38,930 nucleotides of DNA from Streptomyces sp. Ru73. Its GTDB lineage: Bacteria; Actinomycetota; Actinomycetes; Streptomycetales; Streptomycetaceae. Under the pieces are notes generated by a model. That model did not search any database. It was not told the DNA's origin and was given only the letters and a program-made list of their open reading frames with translations. The translations under genes were made by a program, and so were the position numbers. The DNA lies in contig NZ_PQSQ01000079.1 of the NCBI RefSeq assembly GCF_002920575.1, forward strand, positions 1 to 38,930, read 5' to 3'. Below, piece by piece: positions 22,283-32,133 of the stretch (positions are counted from its first letter, which is position 1; each line of letters begins with the position of its first letter).

Positions 22283-23051
22283 GGGAAGAAAAATCGGCGT
22301 TACGCGAGGACGAGGCGGCCGAAAGGGACAGATGCGTACTGAGCGGCCAGGAGCCGATGCGCTTCGGGCGCGGCGCCGCGAAGCTCCGTACGGCGCTGGT
22401 GGCGAGCCCCAGACCGGCCACCGCCTCGGCGAACTTCACGGCCGCCGCGACGCCGTCGACCACCGGCACGCCCAGCTCGGCGGAGACCCGCTCCTGGAGC
22501 CCAGCCATGCCGCCGCAGCCCAGGCAGATCACCTCGGCGCCGTCGCGCACGGCCTCGCGGGCCGTCTCGACGATGATCCGGGTGGTCCGCTCCGCGTCCT
22601 CCTCCAGCTCCAGGACGCCGAGACCGGTGCCGCGGACGCCGGCGCAGCGCTGCAGCAGGCCCGCGGTGAGCAGCCGGTCGCGGATCTGCGGGACGGCCCG
22701 GTCCAGGGTGGTGACGACGCCGTAGGAGTGGCCGAGCATCATCGCCATCTGGGCGGCGCTCTCGGTGATGTCCAGGACGGGCACGTCCAGCAGTTCCTGG
22801 GCGCCCTCCCGGCCCGGCTCGCCGAACCCGGCCATGACCAGTGCGTCGAAGGGGAAGTCCAGGGTGGTGAGGCGGTCCAGTACAGCCGCGGCGCTGAGGT
22901 ACCCCTCGAAGTGGCCCTCGATCGACTCCGGGCCCCAGAGCGGCTCAGTGGCGATGATCTCGGTGCCGGGCGAGGCGACGGCGGTGGCGGTGGCGCGGAT
23001 CGAGGCGGTCATGGAAGCCGTGGTGTTGGGGTTCATGACGAGAATGCGCAT
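22266..23051 (-). CDS. Asp/Glu/hydantoin racemase family protein, single-Cys
   Basis: A 261-residue protein of the family that contains allantoin and hydantoin racemases and arylmalonate decarboxylase. MRILVMNPNTTASMTASI is the typical first strand. Racemases use two Cys. Here the second is present (C179 in CLGCGGMAGL), but the first is glycine (G75 in VMAGFGEPGREGA). Arylmalonate decarboxylase has the same Gly/Cys pair. The ATG at 23051 has TGGAG close upstream. The last ~20 residues form a Ser-rich tail overlapping a repeat array. It is divergent from allR and upstream of the allantoin permease and allB. Racemisation of allantoin is the context guess; a lyase or decarboxylase is the alternative. 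Confidence 0.8.
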   Translation of the reverse strand: MRILVMNPNTTASMTASIRATATAVASPGTEIIATEPLWGPESIEGHFEGYLSAAAVLDRLTTLDFPFDALVMAGFGEPGREGAQELLDVPVLDITESAAQMAMMLGHSYGVVTTLDRAVPQIRDRLLTAGLLQRCAGVRGTGLGVLELEEDAERTTRIIVETAREAVRDGAEVICLGCGGMAGLQERVSAELGVPVVDGVAAAVKFAEAVAGLGLATSAVRSFAAPRPKRIGSWPLSTHLSLSAASSSRNADFSSQTSGI

Positions 23052-23410
23052 GACACTCCAGGAAGCCGGAGGCTCCAACGCGGGAAGCGGTACGGGGGCC
23101 GGCCGGGGCCCGTGAGGGGCGGCGGCAGCGGTGCGCCCGGCGCTTCGGCGAATTGGAGGATTCCACAGAATGGGCAGTAGCTTTCGAGTTGCAGAACGTA
23201 GCTTCGACCACTAGGGGCGTCAAGAGATCCTGGCGAGTAACCCAGGTCGCGCCCCGGGCCGGCCGGGAAACGGGGGCTGACCGGCGGGAACGACTGTGCG
23301 ATAGACAGTGTGTCGACAGGAAGGGAACGGTAGGCTGCTCCCGGTCGGACGCGGAACTCTCCCTCTGCACGCGCCGGGCCCGACACCCTCTGATCCGAAA
23401 GGAACGCGAC
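23052..23410. promoter_or_regulatory. Divergent promoter region, racemase / allR
   Basis: This 359-bp gap carries no gene. It has a TGGA-GGAT-TCCA dyad (23154-23165), a CCTGG-N8-CCAGG dyad (23229-23246), an ACTGT-N7-ACAGT dyad (23293-23309), and a TAGGCT -10-like box (23331-23336) before allR with no clear -35. No copy of motif A or B as clear as those at allB and aceB was found. Confidence 0.45.
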
Positions 23411-24211
23411 GTGCCGCCGTCCAGCGCCAGCACTTCCGACGCAGCCAAGCCCGCAGCCGCGACCGGGGGCGTCCAGTCCCTGGAGCGCGCCTTCGACCTG
23501 CTGGAACGGATGGCAGATGCCGGCGGCGAGGTCGGCCTCAGCGAGCTGTCGGCCAGCAGCGGGCTGCCGCTGCCGACCATCCACCGCCTGATGCGCACGC
23601 TGGTGGCCTGCGGTTACGTCCGCCAGCAGCCGAACCGCCGGTATGCGCTCGGGCCCCGCCTGATCCGCCTCGGCGAGAGCGCCTCGCGGCTGCTCGGCAC
23701 CTGGGCCCGCCCGTACCTCGCCCGGCTGGTCGAGGAGACCGGCGAGACGGCGAACATGGCCCTGCTGGACGGCGACGAGATCGTGTACGTGGCGCAGGTG
23801 CCGTCCCGGCACGCGGTGCGCATGTTCACCGAGGTCGGCCGCCGGGTGCTGCCGCACACCACCGGCGTGGGCAAGGCGCTGCTGGCGAACCACGCGCCGG
23901 AGGAGGTGCGCGCGCTGCTGGGCCGTACGGGCATGCCGGCCGCGACCGAGAAGACGATCACCGAGCCGGACGCCTTCCTGAGCGCCCTCGAAGAGGTGCG
24001 CGGGCAGGGCTTCGCCGTGGACGACAACGAGCAGGAGATCGGCGTCCGCTGCATCGCGGTGCCGGTCCCGGACTCGCCCACCGCCGCGGCCATCTCGATC
24101 TCCGGCCCCACCGGCCGGGTCACCGAGGCCGCCACGGACAAGATCGTGCCGGTCCTCCAGGAGGTCGCCCGCGAGCTGTCGGTGGCGCTGGCGAACCAGA
24201 ACCCGGCGTAG
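23411..24211 (+). CDS. allR: IclR-family regulator AllR
   Basis: The 266-residue protein has an IclR winged helix (VQSLERAFDLLERMADAG, LSELSASSGLPLPTIHRLMR, VRQQPNRRYALGPRL) and a C-terminal effector domain (LLDGDEIVYVAQVPS, TGVGKALLA, GQGFAVDDNEQEIGVRCIAV). The GTG at 23411 follows AAAGGAA by 6 nt. An IclR protein called AllR represses allantoin genes in S. coelicolor, and this gene sits with allB and malate synthase as there. It is divergent from the racemase-family gene. I infer that it binds motif A, and perhaps B, at allB, aceB and hyi, because IclR tetramers can cover two adjacent dyads. The ligand is probably an allantoin-pathway intermediate or glyoxylate. Confidence 0.85.
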   Translation: MPPSSASTSDAAKPAAATGGVQSLERAFDLLERMADAGGEVGLSELSASSGLPLPTIHRLMRTLVACGYVRQQPNRRYALGPRLIRLGESASRLLGTWARPYLARLVEETGETANMALLDGDEIVYVAQVPSRHAVRMFTEVGRRVLPHTTGVGKALLANHAPEEVRALLGRTGMPAATEKTITEPDAFLSALEEVRGQGFAVDDNEQEIGVRCIAVPVPDSPTAAAISISGPTGRVTEAATDKIVPVLQEVARELSVALANQNPA

Positions 24212-24240
24212 CGGGGCGCGGCCCGGCGCGTACGAGCGAA

Positions 24241-24272
24241 GCGGGGCGCGGGCATGCCGCCCCGCGCCCCGC
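24241..24272 (+). terminator. Terminator hairpin after allR
   Basis: A perfect 12-bp stem (GCGGGGCGCGGG at 24241-24252 with its complement at 24261-24272) has an 8-nt loop and is followed by TTGTCGTTT. Confidence 0.75.
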
Positions 24273-24337
24273 TTGTCGTTTCACGCCGCTTGTCGTTTCA
24301 CGCCGCTTGTCGCCTACGCCGCTCGCCGGTTCACGCC
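24271..24337. repeat. 17-bp tandem repeat, four units
   Basis: GCTTGTCGTTTCACGCC occurs at 24271-24287 and exactly again at 24288-24304, followed by a shortened copy (24305-24320) and a diverged copy (24321-24337). It lies in the gap after allR and overlaps the terminator's last bases. Confidence 0.85.
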
Positions 24338-24393
24338 GGTTTCCGGGACGTCCCGCTCCGTCGGCGGCCTCCCGTTCGGCCGGCGGGCTTGCG

Positions 24394-24753
24394 TCAGCCG
24401 CGCGGCAGGTCGCCGAAGAGGTCGATGACCTTGCGTACCTCGGTGAGGGTGGGCGACAGCGCGCTGACCGAGCCGACCGCCCCCGCGATCAGCAGCAGGG
24501 AGCGGCGCAGCCGCGGCACCTCGGGCGTGCCGCCGCTCACCATGGCGTCCAGCGTGGCCAGCTCTTCTTCGGCGACGCCCCGGTCGGGCAGTTCGGCGGG
24601 GTAGGCGGCCAGTTCGCGGCGGAGCCGGCCGACGGCCACGCGCAGCGCCTCGACCCGCGGATCGTCCTCGACCCCGGTCTCCTGCCTCGGCCTCTGCCTC
24701 TGCCACTGCTCCACAACGACGGCACCTTCCACGGCCGTTGGTTCGCACGCCAC
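24394..24753 (-). CDS. Small DUF5955-like protein
   Basis: A 119-residue soluble protein, with GTG at 24753 and GAGGGGG 7 nt upstream. It is rich in Arg, Glu and Leu helices: DPRVEALRVAVGRLRRELAA, LPDRGVAEEELATLDAM, then RRSLLLIAGAVGSVSALSP. From memory it resembles the DUF5955 family of Streptomyces, which has no known function. The pattern suggests two helices that may pair as a coiled coil. It stands alone between allR and the MocA-like gene, with no sign of a shared operon. Confidence 0.65.
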   Translation of the reverse strand: MACEPTAVEGAVVVEQWQRQRPRQETGVEDDPRVEALRVAVGRLRRELAAYPAELPDRGVAEEELATLDAMVSGGTPEVPRLRRSLLLIAGAVGSVSALSPTLTEVRKVIDLFGDLPRG

Positions 24754-25125
24754 AACATCGCCCCCTCACCCGGCCCCCTTGGCTCCGCGCCCTCGCGAAG
24801 CCGCGGATCAGTTAACGCCACGGTGCGCTATTCGCGCCATACGGAGAGCGAAATTCAGTTGGACCTTTGCGCAACGGGCACATGACGCCCGACCGGCACG
24901 TCCGTTGCCCCGCCGCGGCCCGGCGCCCCCGCGGGCGGCGGCGCCGGGACCGTGACCGGCGCCGTTCACGCGGAGCCCGCGGCCACATCTGACGCAGAAT
25001 CGTCGTTTTGTGCGAAGCCGCGTTGACTTCGGGCCCGCGCCCGTGGTGCGCCGGGCGCGCCCGGCGTTCCGCGCGAGGTGCCGGCGTGCGTGCCGCCGCG
25101 CGCCCCGATGCGGTAAGCAGGCCCC
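24754..25125. other. Intergenic region with GC-rich hairpin
   Basis: This 372-bp gap separates two divergent genes. An AT-richer patch (about 24811-24870) probably holds the promoter of the minus-strand gene, but I cannot fix -35/-10 boxes. A 9-bp stem CCCGGCGCC (24919-24927 with 24940-24948) is GC-only. No gene was seen. Confidence 0.4.
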
Positions 25126-25813
25126 ATGACGACCTCCGACGCCGGCGCAGACCGCGCCCCCGCCCCGCTCACCCCGTCCGCGCCGGCCGGGCGGCCGCCC
25201 GTCGCCGGGCTGCTGCTCGCGGCCGGCGGCGGACGGCGGCTGGGCGGCCGCCCCAAGGCGCTGCTGGAGTACCGCGGCCGGCCGCTGGTGGAGAACGCCG
25301 CGCGGGTGCTGCGGGACGGCGGCTGCGGCCCCGTGCACGTCGTGCTGGGCGCCGCGGCCGGCGAGGTGCGGGCGCGGGCCGAGCTGTCCGGGTACGCCGT
25401 CACGGAGAACCCCGACTGGCAGGCGGGCATGGGCACGTCCCTGCGCGCCGGCCTCGCGGCACTGGCCGGTTCGGGCGCGGGCGCCGTACTGGTCTCGCTG
25501 GTCGACCAGCCGGGCATCGGCGCCGCCGCGGTGGCCAGGCTGGTGGCCGCGTACGAGGCGGGCGCCGACCTGGCGGCCGCTGCGTACGAAGGGCGGCGCG
25601 GGCACCCCGTGCTGTTCGGCGCGGCGCACTGGGCCGGGGTGGCGGCGGGCGCGAGGGGCGACCGGGGCGCACGGGGACTATCTCGCGGCGCACGCCGACG
25701 CGCTCACGCTCGTCGAATGCGCCGACGTGGCCGAGCCGTACGACATCGACACCCCGGCCGACCTCGGCAGACTCGGCACGGATTGCGCCGCCCGGGGCAG
25801 TGATGGAGCGTGA
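25126..25813 (+). pseudogene. MocA/PucB-like nucleotidyltransferase, frameshifted
   Basis: The first ~180 codons give a molybdenum-cofactor nucleotidyltransferase-like protein: VAGLLLAAGGGRRLGGRPKALL is the nucleotide-binding loop, and VSLVDQPGIG and YEGRRGHPVLFG are the conserved later motifs. At a run of four G (25673-25676) the frame breaks. With one G removed the reading continues DYLAAHADALTLVE, then VAEPYDIDTPADLGRL, the normal family ending, to a TGA at 25811. As written, the frame instead yields an Arg-rich tail ending at 25803. Family members load molybdopterin for xanthine dehydrogenase (PucB in B. subtilis), which fits the purine genes around it. A homopolymer sequencing error is possible. 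Confidence 0.8.
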
Positions 25814-25872
25814 CCGCGATGGCACTCAGCGCCATTCGATCACCTCATCTGTCGATCAAAAGAATCTCGACG

Positions 25873-25912
25873 TCAACAAACCATTGAACTTCCGCTATAA
25901 GGAAACTACTCT
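25873..25912 (+). promoter_or_regulatory. aceB promoter with motif B and motif A
   Basis: Motif B-like TCAAC-AAACC-ATTGA (25873-25887) is followed 2 bp later by motif A-like TTCCGCTATAAGGAA (25890-25904). TTGAAC (25884-25889), a 17-bp spacer and TACTCT (25907-25912) form a good promoter, with motif A filling the spacer. Order and spacing of the two motifs match the allB promoter. Confidence 0.72.
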
Positions 25913-26039
25913 CCACTGGTCAGAAGCGCCCTGAACACCAGACGGCGCCGGCGACCGTATCTCGGAGCCCTCGGCACCCAGTGCCGTCCGGGCGACCCGG
26001 CGGCCGCAAGGCACCGCCGCTGAATTGGAGTGACAGCCC

Positions 26040-27668
<1,629 letters not shown>

Positions 27669-27682
27669 CGCCCCGGATCCAC

Positions 27683-27718
27683 CGAGCGCCCCCGCCGCAC
27701 CCGCGGCGGGGGCGCTCG
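27683..27718 (+). terminator. Strong terminator after aceB
   Basis: A 16-bp perfect stem (27683-27698 with 27703-27718) and ACCC loop lie 14 bp after the stop. No T-tract follows. Confidence 0.85.
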
Positions 27719-27742
27719 CGTTGCGCTCAACTCCCCAACTCC

Positions 27743-27789
27743 TGACGGGTATACGTCAACTCCCCGGTCTGGTAGGAAAGCTTCCTAAC
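27743..27789 (+). promoter_or_regulatory. Chitosanase operator/promoter region
   Basis: Two dyads precede the chitosanase gene: TGACG-N6-CGTCA (27743-27758) and TAGGAA-AGC-TTCCTA (27773-27787). The second resembles the palindrome reported, as I recall it, for the chitosanase repressor CsnR. It lies 50 bp before the start codon. Confidence 0.6.
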
Positions 27790-27836
27790 GATTGGGGAAC
27801 CCCCCACGGAACTCTCCTGACTGGAGGCGATCCCTC

Positions 27837-28727
27837 ATGCGTACCCGATCGACAGCAGCGGCGGTCGGCAGGCCCGTTGTCCGGGTGGCCCTGGGGCTGG
27901 CACTGCTGGCCGTGCCGGCGACCGCGGTGGCGGCCACGGGGCTGCCCGGAGACACCCAGGGCGCCCGGCACTCCGCCGCCCACTCCCCCGCCCCGCAGGC
28001 GACCGTGCCGCGGGCCGCGGCCGGGCTCGACGACCCGGCGAAGAAGGAGATCGCCATGCAGCTGGTGTCCAGCGCGGAGAACTCCTCGCTGGACTGGAAG
28101 GCGCAGTACGGCTACATCGAGGACATCGGTGACGGCCGCGGGTACACCGGCGGCATCATCGGCTTCTGCTCCGGCACGCACGACATGCTGGAGCTGGTGG
28201 AGCTGTACACGAAGCGGAAGCCGGACAACGTACTCGCCAAGTACCTCCCCGCGCTGCGCAAGGTGGACGGCAGCGACTCGCACGAGGGGCTGGGCAAGGG
28301 CTTCACCGACGCCTGGAAGAAGGCCGCGCAGGACCGGGCGTTCCAGCAGGCGCAGAACGACGAGCGGGACCGGGTGTACTTCAACCCCGCGGTGAAGCAG
28401 GGGAAGGCGGACGGGGTCGGGGCGCTCGGGCAGTTCGCTTACTACGACGCCATCGTGATGCACGGGGACGGCGGCGACCCGACGAGCTTCGGCAGCATAC
28501 GGAAGAAGGCGCTGGCGAAGGCCAAGCCGCCGGCCCAGGGCGGGGACGAGAAGAAGTACCTGACCGCCTTCCTCGACGCGCGGGTGTGGGCCATGAAGCA
28601 GGAGGAGGCGCACAGCGACACCAGCCGGGTGGACACCGCGCAGCGGGTCTTCCTGAACAAGGGAAACCTGAACCTGGACCCGCCGCTGGACTGGAAGGTG
28701 TACGGGGACCCGTACCACATCGGCTGA
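27837..28727 (+). CDS. csn: Secreted chitosanase, GH46
   Basis: An extracellular endo-chitosanase that hydrolyses partly or fully deacetylated chitin. After a signal peptide (Arg-rich start, hydrophobic LALGLALLAVPATAVAA-like core) and a Pro/Ala linker, the mature part matches Streptomyces GH46 enzymes: LDDPAKKEIAMQLVSSAENS with catalytic Glu81, and YIEDIGDGRGYTGGIIGF with catalytic Asp99. The end, LDWKVYGDPYHIG, is also typical. The 296-residue length is normal. ATG 27837 has GGAGG 9 nt upstream. It stands alone between aceB and the permeases, with its own dyads and terminator, and has no evident link to purine use. Confidence 0.96.
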   Translation: MRTRSTAAAVGRPVVRVALGLALLAVPATAVAATGLPGDTQGARHSAAHSPAPQATVPRAAAGLDDPAKKEIAMQLVSSAENSSLDWKAQYGYIEDIGDGRGYTGGIIGFCSGTHDMLELVELYTKRKPDNVLAKYLPALRKVDGSDSHEGLGKGFTDAWKKAAQDRAFQQAQNDERDRVYFNPAVKQGKADGVGALGQFAYYDAIVMHGDGGDPTSFGSIRKKALAKAKPPAQGGDEKKYLTAFLDARVWAMKQEEAHSDTSRVDTAQRVFLNKGNLNLDPPLDWKVYGDPYHIG

Positions 28728-28755
28728 CGGCGCAGGCCGGTACGAACGCCGTGAA

Positions 28756-28792
28756 CCGGCGGGCGGGGCACCCCACGCGCCCCGCCCGCCGG
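28756..28792. terminator. Bidirectional terminator, chitosanase / permease
   Basis: A 14-bp perfect GC stem (CCGGCGGGCGGGGC at 28756-28769 with 28779-28792, 9-nt loop) lies between convergent stop codons. Confidence 0.8.
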
Positions 28793-28810
28793 TGACCGGG
28801 ACCGGCCGTA

Positions 28811-28855
28811 CGGCGGCTCGGCGTCCGGTAGCTCGGTGTCCGGCGGCTCAGTGTG
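28811..28855. repeat. 15-bp tandem repeat, three units
   Basis: CGGCGGCTCGGCGTC, CGGTAGCTCGGTGTC and CGGCGGCTCAGTGTG follow each other. The last unit overlaps the permease stop codon (28848-28850). Confidence 0.65.
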
Positions 28856-30242
28856 CGGCGGCCGGTTCCTCGGCCGCCGCGCGGGTGCGCTTGCCCAGGT
28901 GGTTGAAGACCAGGTTCAGGGTGACGGCCAGCAGGCAGCCAGTGGAGATGCCCGAGCCGAGGACGATCTGCGCCCACGAGGGGAACGCGTCGTAGAAGCC
29001 CTTGGAGAGGGCGGGGGCGAGGCCGGCGCCGAGCGTGACGACGACGATCAGCGCGTTGTCACCGCGGTGCAGGTCGGCCTGGAGCAGCGTCTGGATGCCG
29101 CTGACCGCGATGGAGCCGAAGAGGAAGAGGCTGACGGCGGCCAGTACCGGCATCGGCACGACGGAGATCAGCGCCGCGGCGGCCGGGCTGAGGCCGATCA
29201 GGACCAGCAGGCCGCCGCTGAGGGCCACCACGAAGCGGCTGCGCACGTTGGAGATCACGACCAGGCCGATGTTCTGCGCGAAGGCGCTGGCGTGGAAGGC
29301 GTTGAAGAGCGGGCTGAGCGCGGAGCCGAGGCTGTCGGCGCGCAGGCCGCGGGCGATGGTCTTCTCGTCCACCTCCCGGTCCACGATCTTGCCCAGGGCG
29401 ATCATGTCGGCGGTGGACTCCGTGAGGATCACCAGCATGACCACGCACATCGAGACGATCGCGGGCAGGGAGAACTGCGGGGCGCCGAAGTGCAGCGGCT
29501 CCGGGACGCCGAACGGCGCCGCGCCGTCCAGCTTCGAGAAGTCGGCGAGGCCCATCGGGATCGCCAGCAGCGTGCCGAAGAGCATCGCGAAGAGCATGCT
29601 GATCTGCTTGAGGAAGCCCCGCGTGAAGCGCTGGAGCAGCAGCATGACCACGATGGTCGCGGCCGCCAGGGCGATGTTCTTCGGGTGCGGGGTGCCGGAC
29701 GGGGCGCCGTCCACGATCCACTCGTAGGCGACCGGGATGAGCGAGACGCCGATGAGGAGGATCACCGAGCCGGTGACGACCGGCGGGAAGAACCGCACCA
29801 GGCGGGAGAAGTAGGAGCTGACCAGGAAGCCGAAGAGGCTCGAGACGATGATCGCTCCGAAGACGACCGGCATGCCCGCCTGCACGCCGCCCTGGGTGGT
29901 GAGGATCGTCAGCATCACGCCGACGCCCGCGAAGGAGACGCCGTTGACGAACGGCAGCTTGGAGCCGATGAAGTTGCCGATGCCGAGCGTCTGCAGCAGC
30001 GTCGCGATGCCGGCCATCAGGAGGCTGCCGCCCATCAGGACGGCGGTGTCGGCGGCGGACATCTTGGCCGCGACCGCCACGACGAGCGGTACCGAGACGG
30101 CACCGGCGTACATCGAGGCGACGTGCTGGAGGCTCGCGACGAGCATGCGGCCCGCCGGCAGCACCTCGTCGACGGGGTGCACGGCGGCGGTGCCGCTCGT
30201 GGGTGGCGCGGGAGCGTCGGACGGGACGCGGGCAGAACTCAT
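28848..30242 (-). CDS. Xanthine/uracil permease paralogue 1 (NAT/NCS2)
   Basis: The 464-residue protein is a nucleobase-ascorbate transporter with about 14 helices. The helix-1 QH motif (SLQHVASMYAG), the KLPFVNGVSFAGV segment and LTESTADMIALGKIV are all present. The family signature after QNxG normally ends T-K/R; here it reads QNIGLVVISN, so both end residues differ from the two other copies, hinting at a different purine or weaker transport. The ATG at 30242 has GGAAG about 10 nt upstream. It is the last of three related permeases on this strand and lies 137 bp after paralogue 2. A GACG-TTA-CGTC dyad overlaps the stop of paralogue 2. Confidence 0.92.
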   Translation of the reverse strand: MSSARVPSDAPAPPTSGTAAVHPVDEVLPAGRMLVASLQHVASMYAGAVSVPLVVAVAAKMSAADTAVLMGGSLLMAGIATLLQTLGIGNFIGSKLPFVNGVSFAGVGVMLTILTTQGGVQAGMPVVFGAIIVSSLFGFLVSSYFSRLVRFFPPVVTGSVILLIGVSLIPVAYEWIVDGAPSGTPHPKNIALAAATIVVMLLLQRFTRGFLKQISMLFAMLFGTLLAIPMGLADFSKLDGAAPFGVPEPLHFGAPQFSLPAIVSMCVVMLVILTESTADMIALGKIVDREVDEKTIARGLRADSLGSALSPLFNAFHASAFAQNIGLVVISNVRSRFVVALSGGLLVLIGLSPAAAALISVVPMPVLAAVSLFLFGSIAVSGIQTLLQADLHRGDNALIVVVTLGAGLAPALSKGFYDAFPSWAQIVLGSGISTGCLLAVTLNLVFNHLGKRTRAAAEEPAAAH

Positions 30243-30379
30243 GGGTGGCGCTTCTTCCGTCTCGTACGGGATGCGGCCGGCTCCGCCCCGGGGCTCCGCG
30301 TGCGTACGGGAGCCCAGGGCGGGCCGACCTCAAGACTGGAAAGTAACTTCCGTCATGCGCTGGGCGGCACGACGTTACG

Positions 30380-31810
30380 TCAGTGCACCCCGGCAGCGGA
30401 AGACCCTTCCGCAGGCCGTTGCGACGGAATGCCGTCCTCCAGAAGCCCCGCCGACGCCTCCCGTTCACCTTCACGGCCTGCGCGAAGGTGGTTGAAGAGC
30501 AGGTTGAGGACGATGGCGACCAGACAGCCGGTCGAGATGCCGGAGTCCAGCACGACCAGCAGGTCCTTGGGGAAGTTGTGGTAGAAGTCGGGCGCCGCGA
30601 TCGGTATCAGGCCGATGCCGACGGCCGCCGCGACGATCAGCGCGTTCTCCCCCTTCTCCAGCGCCGCGGTCGACAGGGTCTGGATGCCGCTGGCGGCGAC
30701 CGAGCCGAAGAGCACGATGCCCGCGCCGCCCAGGACCGGCAGCGGCACGAGGGAGATGACCGAGGCGGCGATCGGACAGAGGCCCAGGACGATCAGGATC
30801 AGACCGCCGGTGGCGACGACGAAGCGGCTGCGTACCTTGGTCATCGCGACCAGGCCGATGTTCTGCGCGAACGCGCTGCACGCGAAGCCGTTGAAGAGCG
30901 GGCTGACGGCCGTGCCCAGGGTGTCGGCGCGCAGACCGCCCGCGATGGTCCGCTCGTCGGCGGGCCGCCCCACGATCTTGCCGAGCGCGAGCATGTCGGC
31001 GGTCGACTCGGTCATGCAGACCAGCATCACGATGCACATCGAGACGATCGCGGCGATGTCGAACTGCGGGGCCCCGAAGTGGAAGGGCGTCGGGAAGCCG
31101 ACGACGTCGGCCTTGGCGAGCACGCTGAAGTCGGTGATGCCGACGGGTATCGCGATCAGCGTGCCGGCGATCAGGCCGAGCAGGATGGAGATCTGCTGCA
31201 GGAAGCCGCGCAGGGTGCGCCGCAGGACCAGCACGATCACGAAGGTCAGGGCCGCCATGCCGATGTTGGTCAGCGAGCCGTAGTCGGGCGCGGCCGCGTT
31301 GCCGCCCTGCGACCAGTTGAAGGCCACCGGGAGCAGCGAGACGCCGATCAGGGTGATCACGGTGCCGGTGACGACCGGCGGGAAGAAGCGGACCAGCTTG
31401 GAGAAGTAGGGCGCGACGAAGAAGCCGAGCACACCGGCGACGATCACCGCGCCGAAGATGATCGGCAGCGCGTTCCCGGGGCTCTGCGCCTTGCCGATGG
31501 CGACCATCGGGGTGACGCCGGCGAACGAGACGCCGTTGACGAAGGGGAGCTTGGCGCCGACCTTCCAGAAGCCCAGCGTCTGGAGCAGGGTGGCGATGCC
31601 GGCGGTGAAGAGGCTGGCACCCATGAGGAAGGCGGTCTCGGTCGCGCTCAGCCCGCAGGCCGGCCCGACGATCATCGGCGGGGCCACCACGCCCGCGTAC
31701 ATCGCGGCCACGTGCTGCAGGCCGCTGGTGAACATCTTGAAAGGCGGAAGGGTCTCGTCGACCGGGTGCTTCCGGTCCCCCTCCACGTGCTGCCCGGGAG
31801 TTGCGGCCAC
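30380..31810 (-). CDS. Xanthine/uracil permease paralogue 2 (NAT/NCS2)
   Basis: The 476-residue protein is closely related to its neighbour: GLQHVAAMYAG at helix 1, KLPFVNGVSFAGVTPMVAIG, CMTESTADMLALGKIV, and the complete signature QNIGLVAMTK. It has about 14 helices and hydrophilic ends. The GTG at 31810 has AAGGAGG 6 nt upstream, and the sequence further upstream is not conserved. The gene follows a hairpin-rich gap after the 8-oxoguanine deaminase. Xanthine or urate uptake is the likely role in this purine region, but uracil cannot be excluded from sequence alone. Confidence 0.93.
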   Translation of the reverse strand: MAATPGQHVEGDRKHPVDETLPPFKMFTSGLQHVAAMYAGVVAPPMIVGPACGLSATETAFLMGASLFTAGIATLLQTLGFWKVGAKLPFVNGVSFAGVTPMVAIGKAQSPGNALPIIFGAVIVAGVLGFFVAPYFSKLVRFFPPVVTGTVITLIGVSLLPVAFNWSQGGNAAAPDYGSLTNIGMAALTFVIVLVLRRTLRGFLQQISILLGLIAGTLIAIPVGITDFSVLAKADVVGFPTPFHFGAPQFDIAAIVSMCIVMLVCMTESTADMLALGKIVGRPADERTIAGGLRADTLGTAVSPLFNGFACSAFAQNIGLVAMTKVRSRFVVATGGLILIVLGLCPIAASVISLVPLPVLGGAGIVLFGSVAASGIQTLSTAALEKGENALIVAAAVGIGLIPIAAPDFYHNFPKDLLVVLDSGISTGCLVAIVLNLLFNHLRAGREGEREASAGLLEDGIPSQRPAEGSSAAGVH

Positions 31811-32133
31811 TGCGGGCCTCCTTCGATTTCTGTGCCACCGGGCGCGGCGGCACGAGCCTGTCACGGAGGGAATGCCATGTGATGCCTTGCGGGTGCTGTG
31901 CGGAGCGAGTGGCGCTCATGGCGCGCGTGGGGGGTGTGCGTGGTGACGCGGGACGTGCGGGTGTGGGCCGGCCCGGGTACGCGGGCGGAAACCCGCGCCC
32001 CGGGCCGGTGCTTGTGGATCCCGCTCGGATCCACAAGCTCAGCCGGGAGCCGTCCCTCCCGGCCGAGTCTTCAGGTGTGCCGTACGGGCCGGTGGTGCGA
32101 GGCCGCGGTACGGGTGGTGCCGTGCCGCCGGGG
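31811..32133. other. Hairpin-rich intergenic region
   Basis: This 323-bp gap holds the 5' region of permease 2 and three consecutive hairpins near the deaminase end, listed separately. No gene and no clear promoter boxes were seen. Confidence 0.5.
31968..32063 (-). terminator. Three consecutive perfect hairpins
   Basis: Hairpin 1 is a nested stem: CCGGCCCGGG (31968-31977 with 31999-32008) enclosing GCGGG/CCCGC. Hairpin 2 is GCTTGTGGATCC (32010-32021) with its complement (32027-32038), 12 bp and a 5-nt loop. Hairpin 3 is GCCGGGAG (32042-32049 with 32056-32063). They lie 70 bp after the deaminase stop; at least one is probably a terminator. Confidence 0.6.

Noticed and set aside
27837..28727. 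Chitosanase as part of the purine regulon
   Set aside because: It has its own dyads and flanking terminators, with no motif A or B. It looks like an independent gene.
30338..30351. GGAA-N6-TTCC dyad upstream of permease 1 as a motif A copy
   Set aside because: Its half-sites point the opposite way to motif A, and the arms are only 4 bp.
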